The notes: generated by a model from the sequence alone, not told the origin. Counted from the stretch's first letter, positions 22,700-33,126 are shown. The stretch is 64,000 nucleotides of DNA from Nymphalis io (GCF_905147045.1 NC_065905.1:620001-684000); one strand, 5' to 3'. Numbers and translations: made by a program.

Positions 22700-22790
22700 A
22701 GAATGTAGATTCTATCGAGAACCGGCGAGAAACTAACTAGTTATTCTTTTTCATCTGATTACATTTCATGGATATGTTAATTGTATACAC
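22700..22790 (-). repeat. LINE 3'-end fragment
   Basis: The reverse complement contains AGTTTCTCGCCGGTTCTCGA and TAGAATCTACATTC, the motif upstream of the GGTGGTAG LINE tail. Confidence 0.5.
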
Positions 22791-22794
22791 ATTT

Positions 22795-23208
22795 TGTTAT
22801 TATGAATTCTTAATTAACTATGTTATACGACCTTGTGTCGTTTACAAGCTCAGCTGCGATAAGAGCATTTAATTATTTTAATTAATTTAGTGAGGCAGTC
22901 GAGCGGGGTAGTACATAATATAGGTTTTTGTTCAACGTGATAAAGTATTTGTAAAGACAGCCTTAAACCGAAACAAATAGTATATTTACATTAAATAAAA
23001 ATAAGAAATATTAATAAATTTTAACCAACGAAGCTTCCAATATAAAATTAAAATTTTTTTAGACATTATTTTAGAGATTTTATAAAAAATAAGACAAAGC
23101 ACAAGAGAATAAAGAAAATTAAAACAAAATCACGAGTAAATATAATAACAAAATCAATCATAGCTACTTCTTCAAAACATTCCTAATAACTAATTTATTA
23201 CGAGAGAA
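22795..23208. other. No gene or repeat recognised
   Basis: AT-rich DNA. Confidence 0.5.
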
Positions 23209-23210
23209 AT

Positions 23211-23479
23211 AATAATAATATCCGGGGACATTTTTCACACACGGCCATCTGATCCCAAATTAAGCTTGTACAAAGCTTGTGCTATGGAAACCAGACAACT
23301 GATATACTACATATACTACTTTTCTTTTTGTAAATACATACTTATATAGATAATTACACCCAGACTCAGGACAAACAGACATGTTCATGCACACAAATGT
23401 CTGTCCTGGGTGGGAATCGAACCCACAACCTTCGGCGTGAAAGGCAAGTGTTCTACCAACCACGCCAACCGGCTCGTCA
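23211..23479 (-). mobile_element. SINE-D, full length
   Basis: The AAT tail at 23211-23221 is followed (reading plus) by GGGGACATTTTTCACACACG, GTGCTATGGAAACCAGACAA, and a tRNA-like head with GGGAATCGAACCCACAACC reversed. Possible 6 bp target repeat AGAAAT on both sides. Confidence 0.9.
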
Positions 23480-23484
23480 AGAAA

Positions 23485-23965
23485 TGAAATATAACATTAT
23501 TTATAAACAGCAACAGCAATTAAGTATCAATGTGAATATTCTAGGGCAGAAGATATGTATAAGAAAGACATAAAAAATATATAATTCGGTAATTTAGATA
23601 TAAATATAACAATCTTACATAACGTAATTTAAAATTTTATTATATGTTATCATGATGATATGAATCTTTTTAAACCCGCAACCTTAAAACGTCATTTAAC
23701 AAGATTCAAATAATATGTATATATAACGGAATACTAAGAACAGTTAGGAAATATATTTTATAAAGAAAACGGAGAATCAGCAAATCCCCAACTCGCTATT
23801 TGTTTTAACTAATTAAAGAGTTGATAATATGTCCCCCTTGCATTAAAAATTTTTATATATGTGAAAATAGTATGTGAAATTCTGTATAATCAATAATAGC
23901 TTAAAACTTCAACTCAAAGTCATGCCGGATGTTTTTCACAGCAAGATTAATACAAATATTAAACT
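23485..23965. other. No gene or repeat recognised
   Basis: AT-rich DNA. Confidence 0.5.
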
Positions 23966-23967
23966 TT

Positions 23968-24012
23968 TTTCCTAAGCAAAGCTTGTACTATGGAAACCAG
24001 ACAACGGATATA
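23968..24012 (-). repeat. SINE-D fragment
   Basis: AAAGCTTGTACTATGGAAAC and CAGACAACGGATATA are D body. It stops where a SINE-A begins. Confidence 0.65.
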
Positions 24013-24015
24013 TAT

Positions 24016-24302
24016 ATTTTTATAGAATAGGAAGACGGACGAGCATATGGGCCACCTGATGGTAAGTGGTAACCAACGCCCATAGACATTGGCATTGTAA
24101 GAAATGTTAACCATCGCTTACATCACCAATGCGCCACCAACCTTGGGAACTAAGATGTTATGTCCCTTGTGTCTGAAATTACACTGGCTCACTCACCCTT
24201 CAAACCAGAACACAACAATACCAAGTAGTGCTGTTTTGCGATAGAATACCTGATGAGTGGGTGGTACCCTGACGAGCTTACACAAAGCTCTACCACCAGT
24301 AA
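24016..24302 (-). mobile_element. SINE-A, near full length
   Basis: TTTTTATAGAATAGGAAGAC...TAAGTGGTAACCAACGCCC...CTCTACCACCAGTAA. It is near consensus, with a small deletion in the TACCTACCCAGACGAG segment. Confidence 0.92.
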
Positions 24303-24304
24303 TC

Positions 24305-24762
24305 ATCTTGGAACGAAAACTAAAACTCCTATTCATGTTTTGAACACAGCAGTACTGTTCGTAATTGTATCACAGTACATCAACAAGAATAAGTAAATAT
24401 ACAATAATATCAGGAAATGTGATATAACAAGGATAGACATATAACGAGAAGTTAAGAAAAACTTGAGACGCCAAGTTTCCGACTCCACAAATTCAAAATG
24501 GAACTACGAGGTTTTCGATTATATAATAAAAGCCACTGTAACTTACTTTGAATACTAAGTTAGCTTAAAGGTTGTATTGAAAAAAAAATCTTATAGACAA
24601 AATATCACTATAAGTTAAAACAATTTATCTATTCATGTACGATCCATTTAAAAAAGTAAATTACGCAAACATAATTTCTCTGTAATCCACATTTCCAACC
24701 AATGGATATAATAAAATCAAAGTTTTATTAGTGCTCGTTAGAGCCTACTTGAATATAGTTTT
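24305..24762. other. No gene or repeat recognised
   Basis: AT-rich DNA. Confidence 0.5.
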
Positions 24763-24767
24763 TATAT

Positions 24768-24812
24768 GGTGGGGGTTTGTGCAAGTCTGGGTAGGTACCA
24801 CTCACCACTTCC
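24768..24812 (+). repeat. SINE-A, 5' part of copy split by SINE-D
   Basis: GGTGGGGGTTTGTGCAAGTC and TAGGTACCACTCACCAC. The sequence resumes at 25101 after a D insertion. Confidence 0.85.
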
Positions 24813-25100
24813 TTATTCTTATGACGAGCCGGTTGGCGTGGTTGGTAGATACTTGCCTTTTCACGCCGAAGGTTGTGGGTTCGAATCCCACCCAGGACAG
24901 ACATTTGTGTGCATGAACAGGTCTGTTTGTCCTGAGTCTGGGTGTAATTTTCTATATAAGTATGTATTTACAAAAGAAAAGTAGTATATGTAGTATATCA
25001 GTTGTCTGGTTTCCATAGCACAAGCTTTGTACAAGCTTAATTTGGGATCAGATGGCCGTGTGTGAAAAATGTCCCAGGAAATTATTATTATTATTATTAT
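24813..25100 (+). mobile_element. SINE-D inserted in SINE-A
   Basis: The tRNA-like head GAGCCGGTTGGCGTGGTTGG carries B-box GGGTTCGAATCCCACCC. Body CTGTTTGTCCTGAGTCTGGG and CAGTTGTCTGGTTTCCATAG follow, with a (TTA)n tail at 25080-25100. A 7 bp repeat TTATTCT flanks it (24813-24819, 25097-25103), though it overlaps the tail. This is the best sense-orientation D copy. Confidence 0.92.
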
Positions 25101-25310
25101 TCTACCGTTAAACAGCACTACTTTGTGCTGTTGTGTTCCAGTATGAAGGGTGAATGACCCAGTGTAATTATAAGCACAAGTTAAAAAAAAATTATAGTGA
25201 CATGTTCTTGAAGCATTGGCGATGAAAAAAGTGATCAATACGATATTCTTAATATCTGTTGGCGTTAATGACGACTTACCATCAAGTGGTCAATTTTGTC
25301 AGTCCATCTG
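25101..25310 (+). repeat. SINE-A, 3' part of split copy
   Basis: TCTACCGTTAAACAGCACTA, CCAGTATGAAGGGTGAATGA, AGCATTGGCGATG and CGACTTACCATCAAGTGGTC continue the A copy broken at 24812. Confidence 0.85.
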
Positions 25311-25591
25311 TTAATTAAAAATTAAAACTATATTTAGATTTTAAAAATATACCTTAGTATGTATACGGAACCAGAAATATTTACACACTTCTAACATTCA
25401 AATAATGTCTGCATATGAAAATGGGTCAACCATGAGTCGTTATACCATTAATCAAGTTGAACGGTTGCACATACGAGAATAGGTACTCTCTAATCCGATC
25501 ACATTTATCACTAGAAAATCACATATACATATGATAAAGCTGTAGCTGCGTCTGTACATAAGCTAATAATATAAAAAAGAAGGAAAAGTAA

Positions 25592-25770
25592 ATGTCCCAT
25601 TGCTGGGCTAAGGCCTCCTATCCTTTTAAAGCTAGGAGCTGAACGCTGCTTCAATGTGGGTTTGTGAAAGTGAAAGCACATGAAAATCCAGCACTCATTG
25701 CAGGTTTAAGCTGCAATCATCAAGTGTTATGATTCACGCTTTCTAACCACTGATCCATCTCGGCTCGATT
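25592..25770 (-). repeat. SINE-B, diverged, deleted
   Basis: AATGTCCCATTGCTGGGCTA to AACCACTGATCCATCTCGGC on the minus strand. The middle is shortened. Confidence 0.85.
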
Positions 25771-25794
25771 AAATGATATAGTCATTATCAAAAT

Positions 25795-25888
25795 AATCAA
25801 CCACAGCGTATTCTTGTGTGTGCGCAAACACAGACACTCTCCGTTCACTCTCATAGGAGATGGGATGGCAATCCAACATTAAACACAG
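25795..25888 (-). repeat. SINE-C 3' fragment
   Basis: TGTGTGTGCGCAAACACAGA, TCTCATAGGAGATGGGATGG and CAATCCAAC reverse-match the C segment GTTGGATTGCCATCCCATC...TGTGTTTGCGCACA. Confidence 0.65.
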
Positions 25889-25944
25889 AACCAAATTATT
25901 TCCAAGCATTATATTTACTATTATGCATATTACTATTTATGCAT

Positions 25945-25945
<1 letters not shown>

Positions 25946-25972
<27 letters not shown>
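25946..25972. repeat. (TA)n microsatellite
   Basis: About 13 uninterrupted TA units. Confidence 0.95.
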
Positions 25973-25975
<3 letters not shown>

Positions 25976-26049
25976 GAAAAAACCAAATATCTTAGAACGG
26001 ACGCCAATGTCTCTGGAGAAATTGTAATTCAATAATTTAAAAATGTATG

Positions 26050-26262
26050 AGTATGAGTGCTAAGGTACTCACGAGAATTGATGCGAGCTGTCAGTCGCAA
26101 TTAGCCTCTACCGTGTGTTTCACGCACGCATTAACGCACTTACAATAACAAACCTTACGCTGACGTCATCTGACGCTCGAAATCTTACACTTACTCGTCT
26201 GACGCTCGAAGCATCAATGAGCTCCTACCGTGTACCGAGCGCTAGATGTTTACACATCAAAA
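26050..26262 (+). repeat. E-family copy 2, longest
   Basis: GAGTGCTAAGGTACTCACGA, GCCTCTACCGTGTGTTTCAC and ACGCACGCATTAACGCAC come first. Two tandem units ending GACGCTCGA follow, then TACCGTGTACCGAGCGCTAG. Unusually GC-rich for the window. No ORF. Confidence 0.75.
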
Positions 26263-26434
26263 TTTAAGAAGACACAAGTATTGTAAGGAAATATTAAATC
26301 TCCCGATTTTCATTTCCGGGATGCTACTGAGATGTTTCTCTAAAATGTCCGAAATATTCAAAAGGTTTTATACTTTACGGTTGGGATTCCTCTCGACATT
26401 TTGGCTGCACTGACAAGTAACAGTAGTAGTAAGA

Positions 26435-26727
26435 AACAGTAACAGCCTGTTAATGTCCCACTGCTGGGCTAAGGCCTCCTCTCCCTTTTTTTTGTGGAGA
26501 AGGTTTGGAGCTTATTCCACTATGCTGCTCCAATGCGGGTTGGTAGAATACACATGTGGCTGAATTTCAATGAAATTACACACATGCAGGTTTCGTCACG
26601 TCCTTCACCGTCAAGCACGAGATGAATTATAAACACAAATTAAGCACATAAAAATTGCTTGCCCGGGATTGAACCCACGATCATCGGTTAAGATTCACGC
26701 TTTCTAACCACTAGGCCATCTCGGCTC
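26435..26727 (-). mobile_element. SINE-B, near full length
   Basis: GTAACAGCCTGTTAATGTCC to CTAACCACTAGGCCATCTCG. Small deletions after TTTCGTCACG and in the AAAATTCAGTGG segment. A T-run expands the TCTCCC/GAGGAGAAGG junction. Confidence 0.92.
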
Positions 26728-26729
26728 AA

Positions 26730-27385
26730 GTATGACATTCAAAATATATGAAAACTCAGTTAAACTTGCCCCTATTCGAACTCGCTATTATTGGTATCCG
26801 CTGAACAATCTTGGCCCATTTTGTAATGTATATGTTATTATTAAATATAAAGACTAATAAAAATACAAAGACTCAAAGTATATTATAAAACTTGCTCAAA
26901 GTTTAAACAAAATCACGGGCACAGAAGCTTTCGTTATATGTAAATTACTTCATAATTTCGCTCTCGGAATACCAAAACATCAGTTTTCAGCGTAGCACGC
27001 TGTGTATAATTTAGATTCATAGTCGGAAACTGCTACGGTATTATTATTTTATTATTATAAAGAAACCCATTTATATTTCATTATGCATAATTATGTGTTT
27101 TTCGTAATGAACATTCTGCACGTCACGTATGCTCTAATGTATTCTATTTAAAATTAATTTATTAGTTGATAGACAAAGAGAGAACTGGCACAAAATTATA
27201 AAGAAGCGGCGAACAAAAAAAAACAACAATATAAAATAAATGCTTGCACGCATATTAACACAAAAAAGGGTACACAAAAGTCAAGTTACCACATCTGTGG
27301 TATTGTTAGTTTAAATAAAACAAAAATTTAAAAACATAATAACCATAAGCTGTTATTACAATGCTTTTAGCTTTATTAATAAATA
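26730..27385. other. No gene or repeat recognised
   Basis: AT-rich DNA. Confidence 0.5.
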
Positions 27386-27387
27386 AT

Positions 27388-27715
27388 GTGTAGTATATTC
27401 CAACTAAAAAAGGAGTGAAGTAAAAAATAAACAAACAATTTACATTGAATTTACGCGACATTATAAAATCTATAGTATTCATTACAGATTCATGAAATAA
27501 TGGCGTTTTTTAATATCAGCGAAGTTGTTATTAGAACTTTGAAATTAAAATTAAAATGAATATATGTAGAATATTAATATTTAAATTAAATGTTATTTAA
27601 GATAATTATATTAACCATTAACTGTTTGTACATAATGCAGCAGAGCTATTAACAAATTGCAGGCAATGTATACATCTAAGGTTTAGTGATCTTTACAATT
27701 ACTCCGATATAAAAA
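27388..27715 (+). repeat. H-family MITE-like element, degenerate
   Basis: TAAACAAACAATTTACATTG, CATTACAGATTCATGAAATA, ATATCAGCGAAGTTGTTATT and TTAACTGTTTGTACATAATG parallel both H copies at 60.0-60.7 kb. Terminal repeats are decayed. Confidence 0.6.
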
Positions 27716-27781
27716 GGTTACAGGGCTATTATTTAAAATAGAAAATACAGTAATCTTATATTCCAAGTCGCTCTAACTTCA

Positions 27782-27955
27782 ATGGACAGTATAGAGGTTC
27801 CGAGTGTTCGTTATAGTCGCAGTTTTCGTTCGGACCGTTGTCCAAAGACGTTCTCGTATTCACAATGGCTTTCGAATGTCTTTGCAGTCGACGCTTTCGT
27901 TTCCACTCTAATAGACGTGTGGAACATTCTCGAATTGGTTACGCAATACATGTAA
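27782..27955 (+). CDS. Unrecognised 57-codon ORF in a GC-richer island
   Basis: An ATG-to-TAA frame begins MDSIEVPSVRYSRSFRSDRC and continues with a hydrophobic C-terminal half (AVDAFVSTLIDVWNILELV). The local base composition is clearly less AT-rich than the flanks. A minus-strand frame (27811-28038) is also open over the same stretch, so strand is uncertain. No splice donor is obvious and no family is recognised. Confidence 0.2.
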   Translation: MDSIEVPSVRYSRSFRSDRCPKTFSYSQWLSNVFAVDAFVSTLIDVWNILELVTQYM

Positions 27956-28249
27956 ATTTTAGATTTGTTGAAGAAATCGCGAAATATGTTATATATAATA
28001 TTCTCGGATTTTAAAAGTGAACATACTTTCCGATGCATTATAAAATTATTTCAAAATAGATTATTAAGGTCTTCGTCGCTCATTGCAACGCACTTCAACT
28101 TGTCGAAAGACATAATAACTAGCGAAAGCCAAATGCATAAATTAATTAAAACTTGAGTTTAATTTTGACGTATATATTACAAAATATTAATCATTTATTT
28201 ATTTATAGTTATGTACAGACATTTTTATGAAATACAAAATTAAAATAAA

Positions 28250-28540
28250 AAGCAGTGCAAAGCCGCTGAAGCTGTTCAAATACTCAAGCGCCGCAAATAT
28301 TCACTTTTATCCAACGAATATGAATTTGCGGGGCTGGGTTTTGAAACATTGGGTTTATGGTCGTCCGATACAAAAAAAAACATAAAAGATATTTCTAAGC
28401 AACTGGTCCAAACGTCTGGTGACCCACGAGCTAGCGCTTATTTAGCCCAACGTCTGAGTCTAGTAGTGCGGAGAGGCAATAGTGCCAGCGTCTTGGGTAC
28501 AATGCCACAGGACAATCTTTTAGACGGCGTATTTTTGCTT
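28250..28540 (+). pseudogene. Retroelement-derived coding fragment
   Basis: One frame reads AEAVQILKRRKYSLLSNEYE, then FAGLGFETLGLWSSD, LVQTSGDPRASAYLAQRLS and VVRRGNSASVLGT. The pattern ETLG...TGDPR...YL.QRLS..V.RGN...VLGT is, from memory, that of the C-terminal part of reverse-transcriptase-associated proteins common in invertebrate retroelements. It has an upstream in-frame stop and no complete gene, and is best read as a decayed transposon fragment. Family assignment is tentative. Confidence 0.45.
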
Positions 28541-28922
28541 AAAATTTGTAATGTGTATTTTGTTCTTTTTATTACAAAATTACAATTTTCAACATAAAAC
28601 AATTTGTAACGATTAAAAAATATTTTATCGTTTTGATTGCTTAATTATGTATTATTATTGTTGTTCTTGACAATTAGTCACTTAATATCATGATTAGCCA
28701 AGAAAGTGTAACTTAACAAATAAATTATGGGATAACAATCAAGTTCTGAGACGAAGCGAAGTTTCCAACAAAGTTTACATAATAATTAATATCGAAGTTT
28801 TTCATGGACCGACCTACATACACTTGGGAGTTGCTTGATTTTTATTTTCATTACTTTTGGAAGTATCTAAGAAATGTTGTTAAAACATTTATATACTTGT
28901 AAATACAATAAAATCAGACTAG
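28541..28922. other. No gene or repeat recognised
   Basis: AT-rich DNA up to the RTE target duplication. Confidence 0.5.
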
Positions 28923-28923
28923 G

Positions 28924-29351
28924 TGACGTAACTACCATGGACGCCTACTAAGCATAGCATGCACAAAATAAAAGTGGCACAAAGGGCGATGGAGCGTGCT
29001 ATGCTAGGCATATCCCTCGTTGATCGTGTACCAAACGCGGAAATCCGACGAAAGACGAAAGTCGAAGATATTGGGAAGCGTATCACGAGGTTAAAGTGGA
29101 GATGGGCTGGACACTTGGCCAGACGAGAAGACGGAAGGTGGACTAAAGTCGTCACGGAGTGGTAGCGTAGAGAAGCAAAAAGGCCAGTGGGCAGACCACC
29201 CGCCCGATGGTCAGACGATTTTTAGGAAAATAGCGGGTGCTAAATGGATGCGACTAGCACAGGACCGGGAAAATTGGTGCACCTTTGAGGAGGCCTATGT
29301 CCAGCAGTGGATAAATGTGGGCTGAATATGATGATGATGACGTAACTACCA
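28924..29351 (+). mobile_element. 5'-truncated RTE-type LINE with 14 bp TSD
   Basis: A perfect 14 bp direct repeat, TGACGTAACTACCA, flanks the insert at 28924-28937 and 29338-29351. The insert (28938-29337) holds the last ~130 codons of a reverse transcriptase and ends in a short ATGATG tail. Severe 5' truncation, tail and TSD show target-primed reverse transcription. The ATG-repeat tail and C-terminal motif suit the RTE clade. Confidence 0.93.
28938..29325 (+). pseudogene. LINE reverse transcriptase C-terminus, broken
   Basis: The frame begins at the truncation point (WTPTKHSMHKIKVAQRAMER) and includes RWAGHLARREDGRW. A TAG at 29163 follows, then VGRPPARWSDDF, and a frameshift near 29220. 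It resumes as WMRLAQDRENW and EEAYVQQWINVG to a TGA at 29323. This is the conserved C-terminal tail seen in lepidopteran RTE-like polymerases. It lacks the catalytic domain and is inactive. Confidence 0.9.
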
Positions 29352-29354
29352 GAC

Positions 29355-29744
29355 CGGGTAGCCATAAGCCATAGGCCTTTGTGCACCCTATTACAATAAT
29401 ATAGTCATTCTTGGAACCTACCATCCACCCATTGGTTATTCAACCACCAAAACGTAACACCATCCGGTGGACCATTGAGCTATCCGCCATCTTATATTAA
29501 ACATATTTCAGTCCATAATTCTTCAAAAATTAAGGATTTTCATACAAATATCATCCCCAAAACCAGTAAAAGCTTCTCCGAAGCACGCTGCATCTTTTGG
29601 TAAAAGTTTTATGTGTATTAGTTTATTAGTTTTTCTTCTATTAGGCATTATGAAAAACGTCTCCGTATTCATTATTAAAGATATAAACATTAACTTTTTT
29701 ATAATTCAAATAAAATGTTCATATCTTAAATTAGCGGTATTATA
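29355..29744. other. No gene recognised
   Basis: The stretch 29355-29490 (CCATCCACCCATTGGTTATT) may be decayed repeat. Nothing firm. Confidence 0.4.
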
Positions 29745-29746
29745 TA

Positions 29747-30043
29747 TTTTTTTTTTTTTATAGAATAGGAAGGTGGACGAGCATATGGGCAACCTGATGG
29801 TATGTGGTCACCAAACGCCCTTAGACATTGGCATTCTAAGAAATGTCAACCATCGCTTATAGCCAATGCGCCACCAACCTTGGGAACTAAGATTTTATGT
29901 CCCTTGTGCCTGTAATTACACTGGCTCACTCACCCTTCAAACCGGAACACAACAATATCAAGTATTGCTGTTTTGCGGTAGAATATGTGATGAGTGGGTG
30001 GTACCTACCCAGACGAGCTTGCACAAAGCTCTACCACCAGTAT
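29747..30043 (-). mobile_element. SINE-A, full length
   Basis: T-run, ATAGAATAGGAAGGTGGACG ... TTCAAACCGGAACACAACAA ... CTCTACCACCAGTA. Near consensus. It abuts a minus-strand RTE tail. Confidence 0.93.
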
Positions 30044-30140
30044 TCTCATCATCATTATCATTTCAGCCGAAAGACGTTCACTTTTGGACAAAGGCCTCCC
30101 CCTAGGATTTCTATGTTGGCCAGTCTTGGGTTGCCCGCAT
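30044..30140 (-). repeat. RTE LINE 3' end
   Basis: TCATCATCATTATCATTTCA followed by GTTCACTTTTGGACAAAGGC is the reverse of an RTE 3' end. It is comparable to GGAGGCCTATGTCCAGCAGT...ATGATGATG at 29288-29337. Confidence 0.7.
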
Positions 30141-30144
30141 CCAA

Positions 30145-31340
30145 TTATATTCTCAAGTTATTATTATTACATATCAACACAATGTGCTAGCGATATTGCT
30201 TGTGTCATCATAAACATTTGTTCGTAACACCTGCTCCAGGTAAACTAACTATACAACTTCGTTCATGTCAGCTAGAAATAAACATCAAGCCATTTTTCAT
30301 CGTCAACAATTCTCTGTTCGTGATAAAACAAAACATTCGTTGCAAGGCTTAAGAGTTTTGGACGTTAGCTGGTTGTAAAGCGCAGCTTTAGTGCACAATC
30401 GCTTTCGAATGGAAACTGTCTTTGTAGGATTTTTCTACTCATGCTGTGTAACTTTCTCGAAATACCTTTTTTATTTTATCTTAAAGACAAAGGTCAAATA
30501 TATCTAATAACTGGTGAAGCGTTCCTAATTATCGGATATATATTTTATGAAGATATTATATCCAGGGTATAATAATGTTGACTTAATGACCTCTCAAATG
30601 AAAACACACTGATGCAAGTATTACTATTTTGTAGATTATCTGATGATGATACACTGCCAACTCCCTAAACAATTGTCATAAAAAGCCATTAATTTACTGG
30701 TGGGACTTGAGATTCAAACTCCGGACTTCGAAACCTTAACTAACCACCAACCCAACCCAAGATAAATTTAACCCTAAATTTAAATTCAAATTATTTATTT
30801 GCAGTAAAGTTGTAGGTTCATTTTTGATGTTACAATGTTTAAAATCCCGCCACAACAACCATATGATGGTATGCAAATGTTATACATATTATCTTTAGTA
30901 TAATAAATGACATACAATATCAGACTACCCTATTTTCATTTATAGAATAAATGTAATACTTTAAAATTCTTAAGGTAATGATTTTAAGTTAAAAAATAAT
31001 AAAATTAAACCAATATCTATATGAGTAAATAAGTATATACGTATGTGTTGGCTTGAACGCGCTTTTCACAGGATCTTTAGTCAGTTTAAAAAAACCTTTC
31101 ACTTTAGTAGAAGTATTTATTAAGGCTGGGGTTATATACTTTATAACATTACACGAGCGAGGTTAGCAGCAAGTACTTTTATAAATGGCGCCAACAATAG
31201 CTTCTACACAGTCATCTGATATTCCCCAAACAGAAATGGATTGTTGCTGCATTTTAAAGGTGAATCACCTTACATTTATATAATCTAGATGAAGATTTTT
31301 TTTTTGTTAAGTCAACTTTCGTAGACATTTCCACTCTATG
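30145..31340. other. Long stretch without recognised gene
   Basis: A line around 30695-30765 (TTCAAACTCCGGACTTCG, TTAACTAACCACC) could be a decayed tRNA-SINE head. The rest is AT-rich. Confidence 0.45.
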
Positions 31341-31345
31341 TCGCA

Positions 31346-31506
31346 CTAGTTTTCGCCCGCGGCTGCACTCGCGTTTGTAATGTTAGGTATTTTATGTCCT
31401 TTTCTGTACCACTGACAACGTGTATGCAAAATGTTATGATGAGTTTATGAGTTAAGACGTGAAAGCGTAATAAACAAACAAACTCACTTTCGCATTTATA
31501 ATATTA
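31346..31506 (-). repeat. G-family element, near full length
   Basis: The reverse complement starts TATAAATGCGAAAGTGAGTT, passes TTACGCTTTCACGTCTTAAC and ends CAGCCGCGGGCGAAAACTAG next to T. This is the best-preserved G terminus, with CCCGCGGC preceding CTAG. Confidence 0.75.
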
Positions 31507-31542
31507 CTTATAATAAACTACGGGGTTGTAATATGTTATGTT

Positions 31543-31905
31543 ATAAAATAGGTAGGCGGACGAACCATTTGTTCGTACCACATGATATTAAGCGGCCACC
31601 AACCATAAACGTTGGCGCTGTAAATATTAACCGTTCCTGACATCGCCAATGCGCCACCAATCTTGGGCACTAAAATGTTTTATGTACATGCATTTATACT
31701 TAGTCACTCACCCTTCAAACCGGGACACAAGAATACTTAGTATTGCTTTTCATCTGCAGAATATATGATGATTACTTATGCCTATGATTACAGAGGTTCA
31801 CTCAATATTTAAAATGAATCACATCAATATTTTGCTATTGGGAGCAAGAATAAATAGAGAATGGATGGTATCTATTCAAACGGGCTGCATAAAGCCCGTC
31901 CATCA
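31543..31905 (-). repeat. SINE-A, diverged, internally duplicated
   Basis: ATAAAATAGGTAGGCGGACG, CTGACATCGCCAATGCGCC and CTTCAAACCGGGACACAAGA are followed by a second degraded run of the same middle segment (CCTATGATTACAGAGGTTCA, CAATATTTTGCTATTGGG). It ends CGGGCTGCATAAAGCCCG. Confidence 0.8.
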
Positions 31906-32184
31906 ATAAGATTTGATCTCAAAACATAGCAACGTGCGAGGTATATGCAGCCAGTTCCCCTCTACGACTGTATCTTAACCTGTAGATTAATGTATGATTG
32001 AAATTCATTAGCAATTTGAGCATTATAAATTCAAATTGTTGACTGCAATAATCAAATTGTTAATCAATAAATAAAATCTTTGCTTCTTCGTTATTTTGAA
32101 GACAATTCCTGTCAGGAGTCGCCGACGATTGTGTTAATGATGACAAAGATGTTATTAAATTAAAATAGATAGAAGTATTTACAT

Positions 32185-32250
32185 TCACGAGCCTCGGAAA
32201 GCACGTTAAGCCGCTGGTCCTGCGCCTGAACTCTTTTCGGTCATTTAATA
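32185..32250 (+). repeat. SINE-C fragment
   Basis: GAGCCTCGGAAAGCACGTTA and GGTCCTGCGCCTGAACTCTT, near consensus, with neither head nor tail. Confidence 0.75.
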
Positions 32251-32254
32251 TATT

Positions 32255-32650
32255 AACGATTTCATAGATTTTCTAATTCCATTATAAACATATCAAAAAT
32301 ACAGGAGCATACTCAATAGTATAATGCAACATAGAAGTGTAATAAATTCAAAATTGACATATATCTGTACATTAATCGCGTATGTAAAACAGATATATAT
32401 AGTCCTCCTCATCGATTTCGATGACGGCGACCCTAGAAATTAATTGTTATTTCTAGCATGAGCCCTAATGTGGCTCGCTAGACCAAATTTGGTTTTAAAA
32501 ACCCTACGACACGTTTTACAATACAATTGGCCCACAGAGTTGTATGTGTATGTTTAGGATATTAAACAGACAGGGCTGGCAGAAACAACAACATATTCTT
32601 CCTTATAGATTAGGATAGGGGATTGAACACAATGCACCGCATATAATATA
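32255..32650. other. Short GC-richer patch, unidentified
   Basis: 32400-32530 (CATCGATTTCGATGACGGCG; GGTTTTAAAAACCCTACGAC) has zinc-finger-like base use in no clear frame. No product assigned. Confidence 0.25.
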
Positions 32651-32651
32651 C

Positions 32652-32654
<3 letters not shown>

Positions 32655-32686
<32 letters not shown>
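32655..32686. repeat. (TA)n microsatellite
   Basis: About 16 TA units upstream of a SINE-A. Confidence 0.95.
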
Positions 32687-32689
<3 letters not shown>

Positions 32690-32742
32690 TAAATTGTAAA
32701 AACTGTTTATGTTCGAAGTGATGAGGTTTCCAAGTGTTACTA

Positions 32743-33029
32743 GGTGGTAGGGCTTTGTGCAAGCTCGTCTGGTTAGGTACCACCCATTCATCAGATATTC
32801 TACCGCAAAACAGCAATACTTGATATAGTTGTGTTCCGGTTTGAAGGGTGAGTGAGCCAGTGTAATTACAGGCACAAGGGACATAAAATCTTAGTTCCCA
32901 AGGTTGGTGGCGCATTGGCTATGTAAGCGATGGTTGACATTTCTTACAATGCCAATGTCTAAGGGCGTTTGGTGACCACTTACCATCAGGAGGCCTATAT
33001 GGTCGTCCGCCTTCATATTCTATAAAAAA
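32743..33029 (+). mobile_element. SINE-A, full length
   Basis: AGGTGGTAGGGCTTTGTGCA to CTTCATATTCTATAAAAAAA. Near consensus. A second, older A copy follows about 100 bases downstream. Confidence 0.93.
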
Positions 33030-33126
33030 AAAGTGATGAATGACATAAAAAAGTGCATTAATAAACTGTACTTGCGTAATTTTTTTTATTGAAATATTAC
33101 AGCTGTTGACTCTACTTTTACTTAGC

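Noticed and set aside
24861..25238. 125-codon minus-strand ORF
   Set aside because: It lies across SINE-D and SINE-A. The peptide is translated SINE sequence, and similar frames appear at every copy.
29866..30227. Overlapping 77-97 codon ORFs also seen at 21.8, 32.6 and 57.4 kb
   Set aside because: All are SINE-A translated in different frames (the recurring MSLVPVITLAHSPF and MRHQPWELRFYVPC starts).
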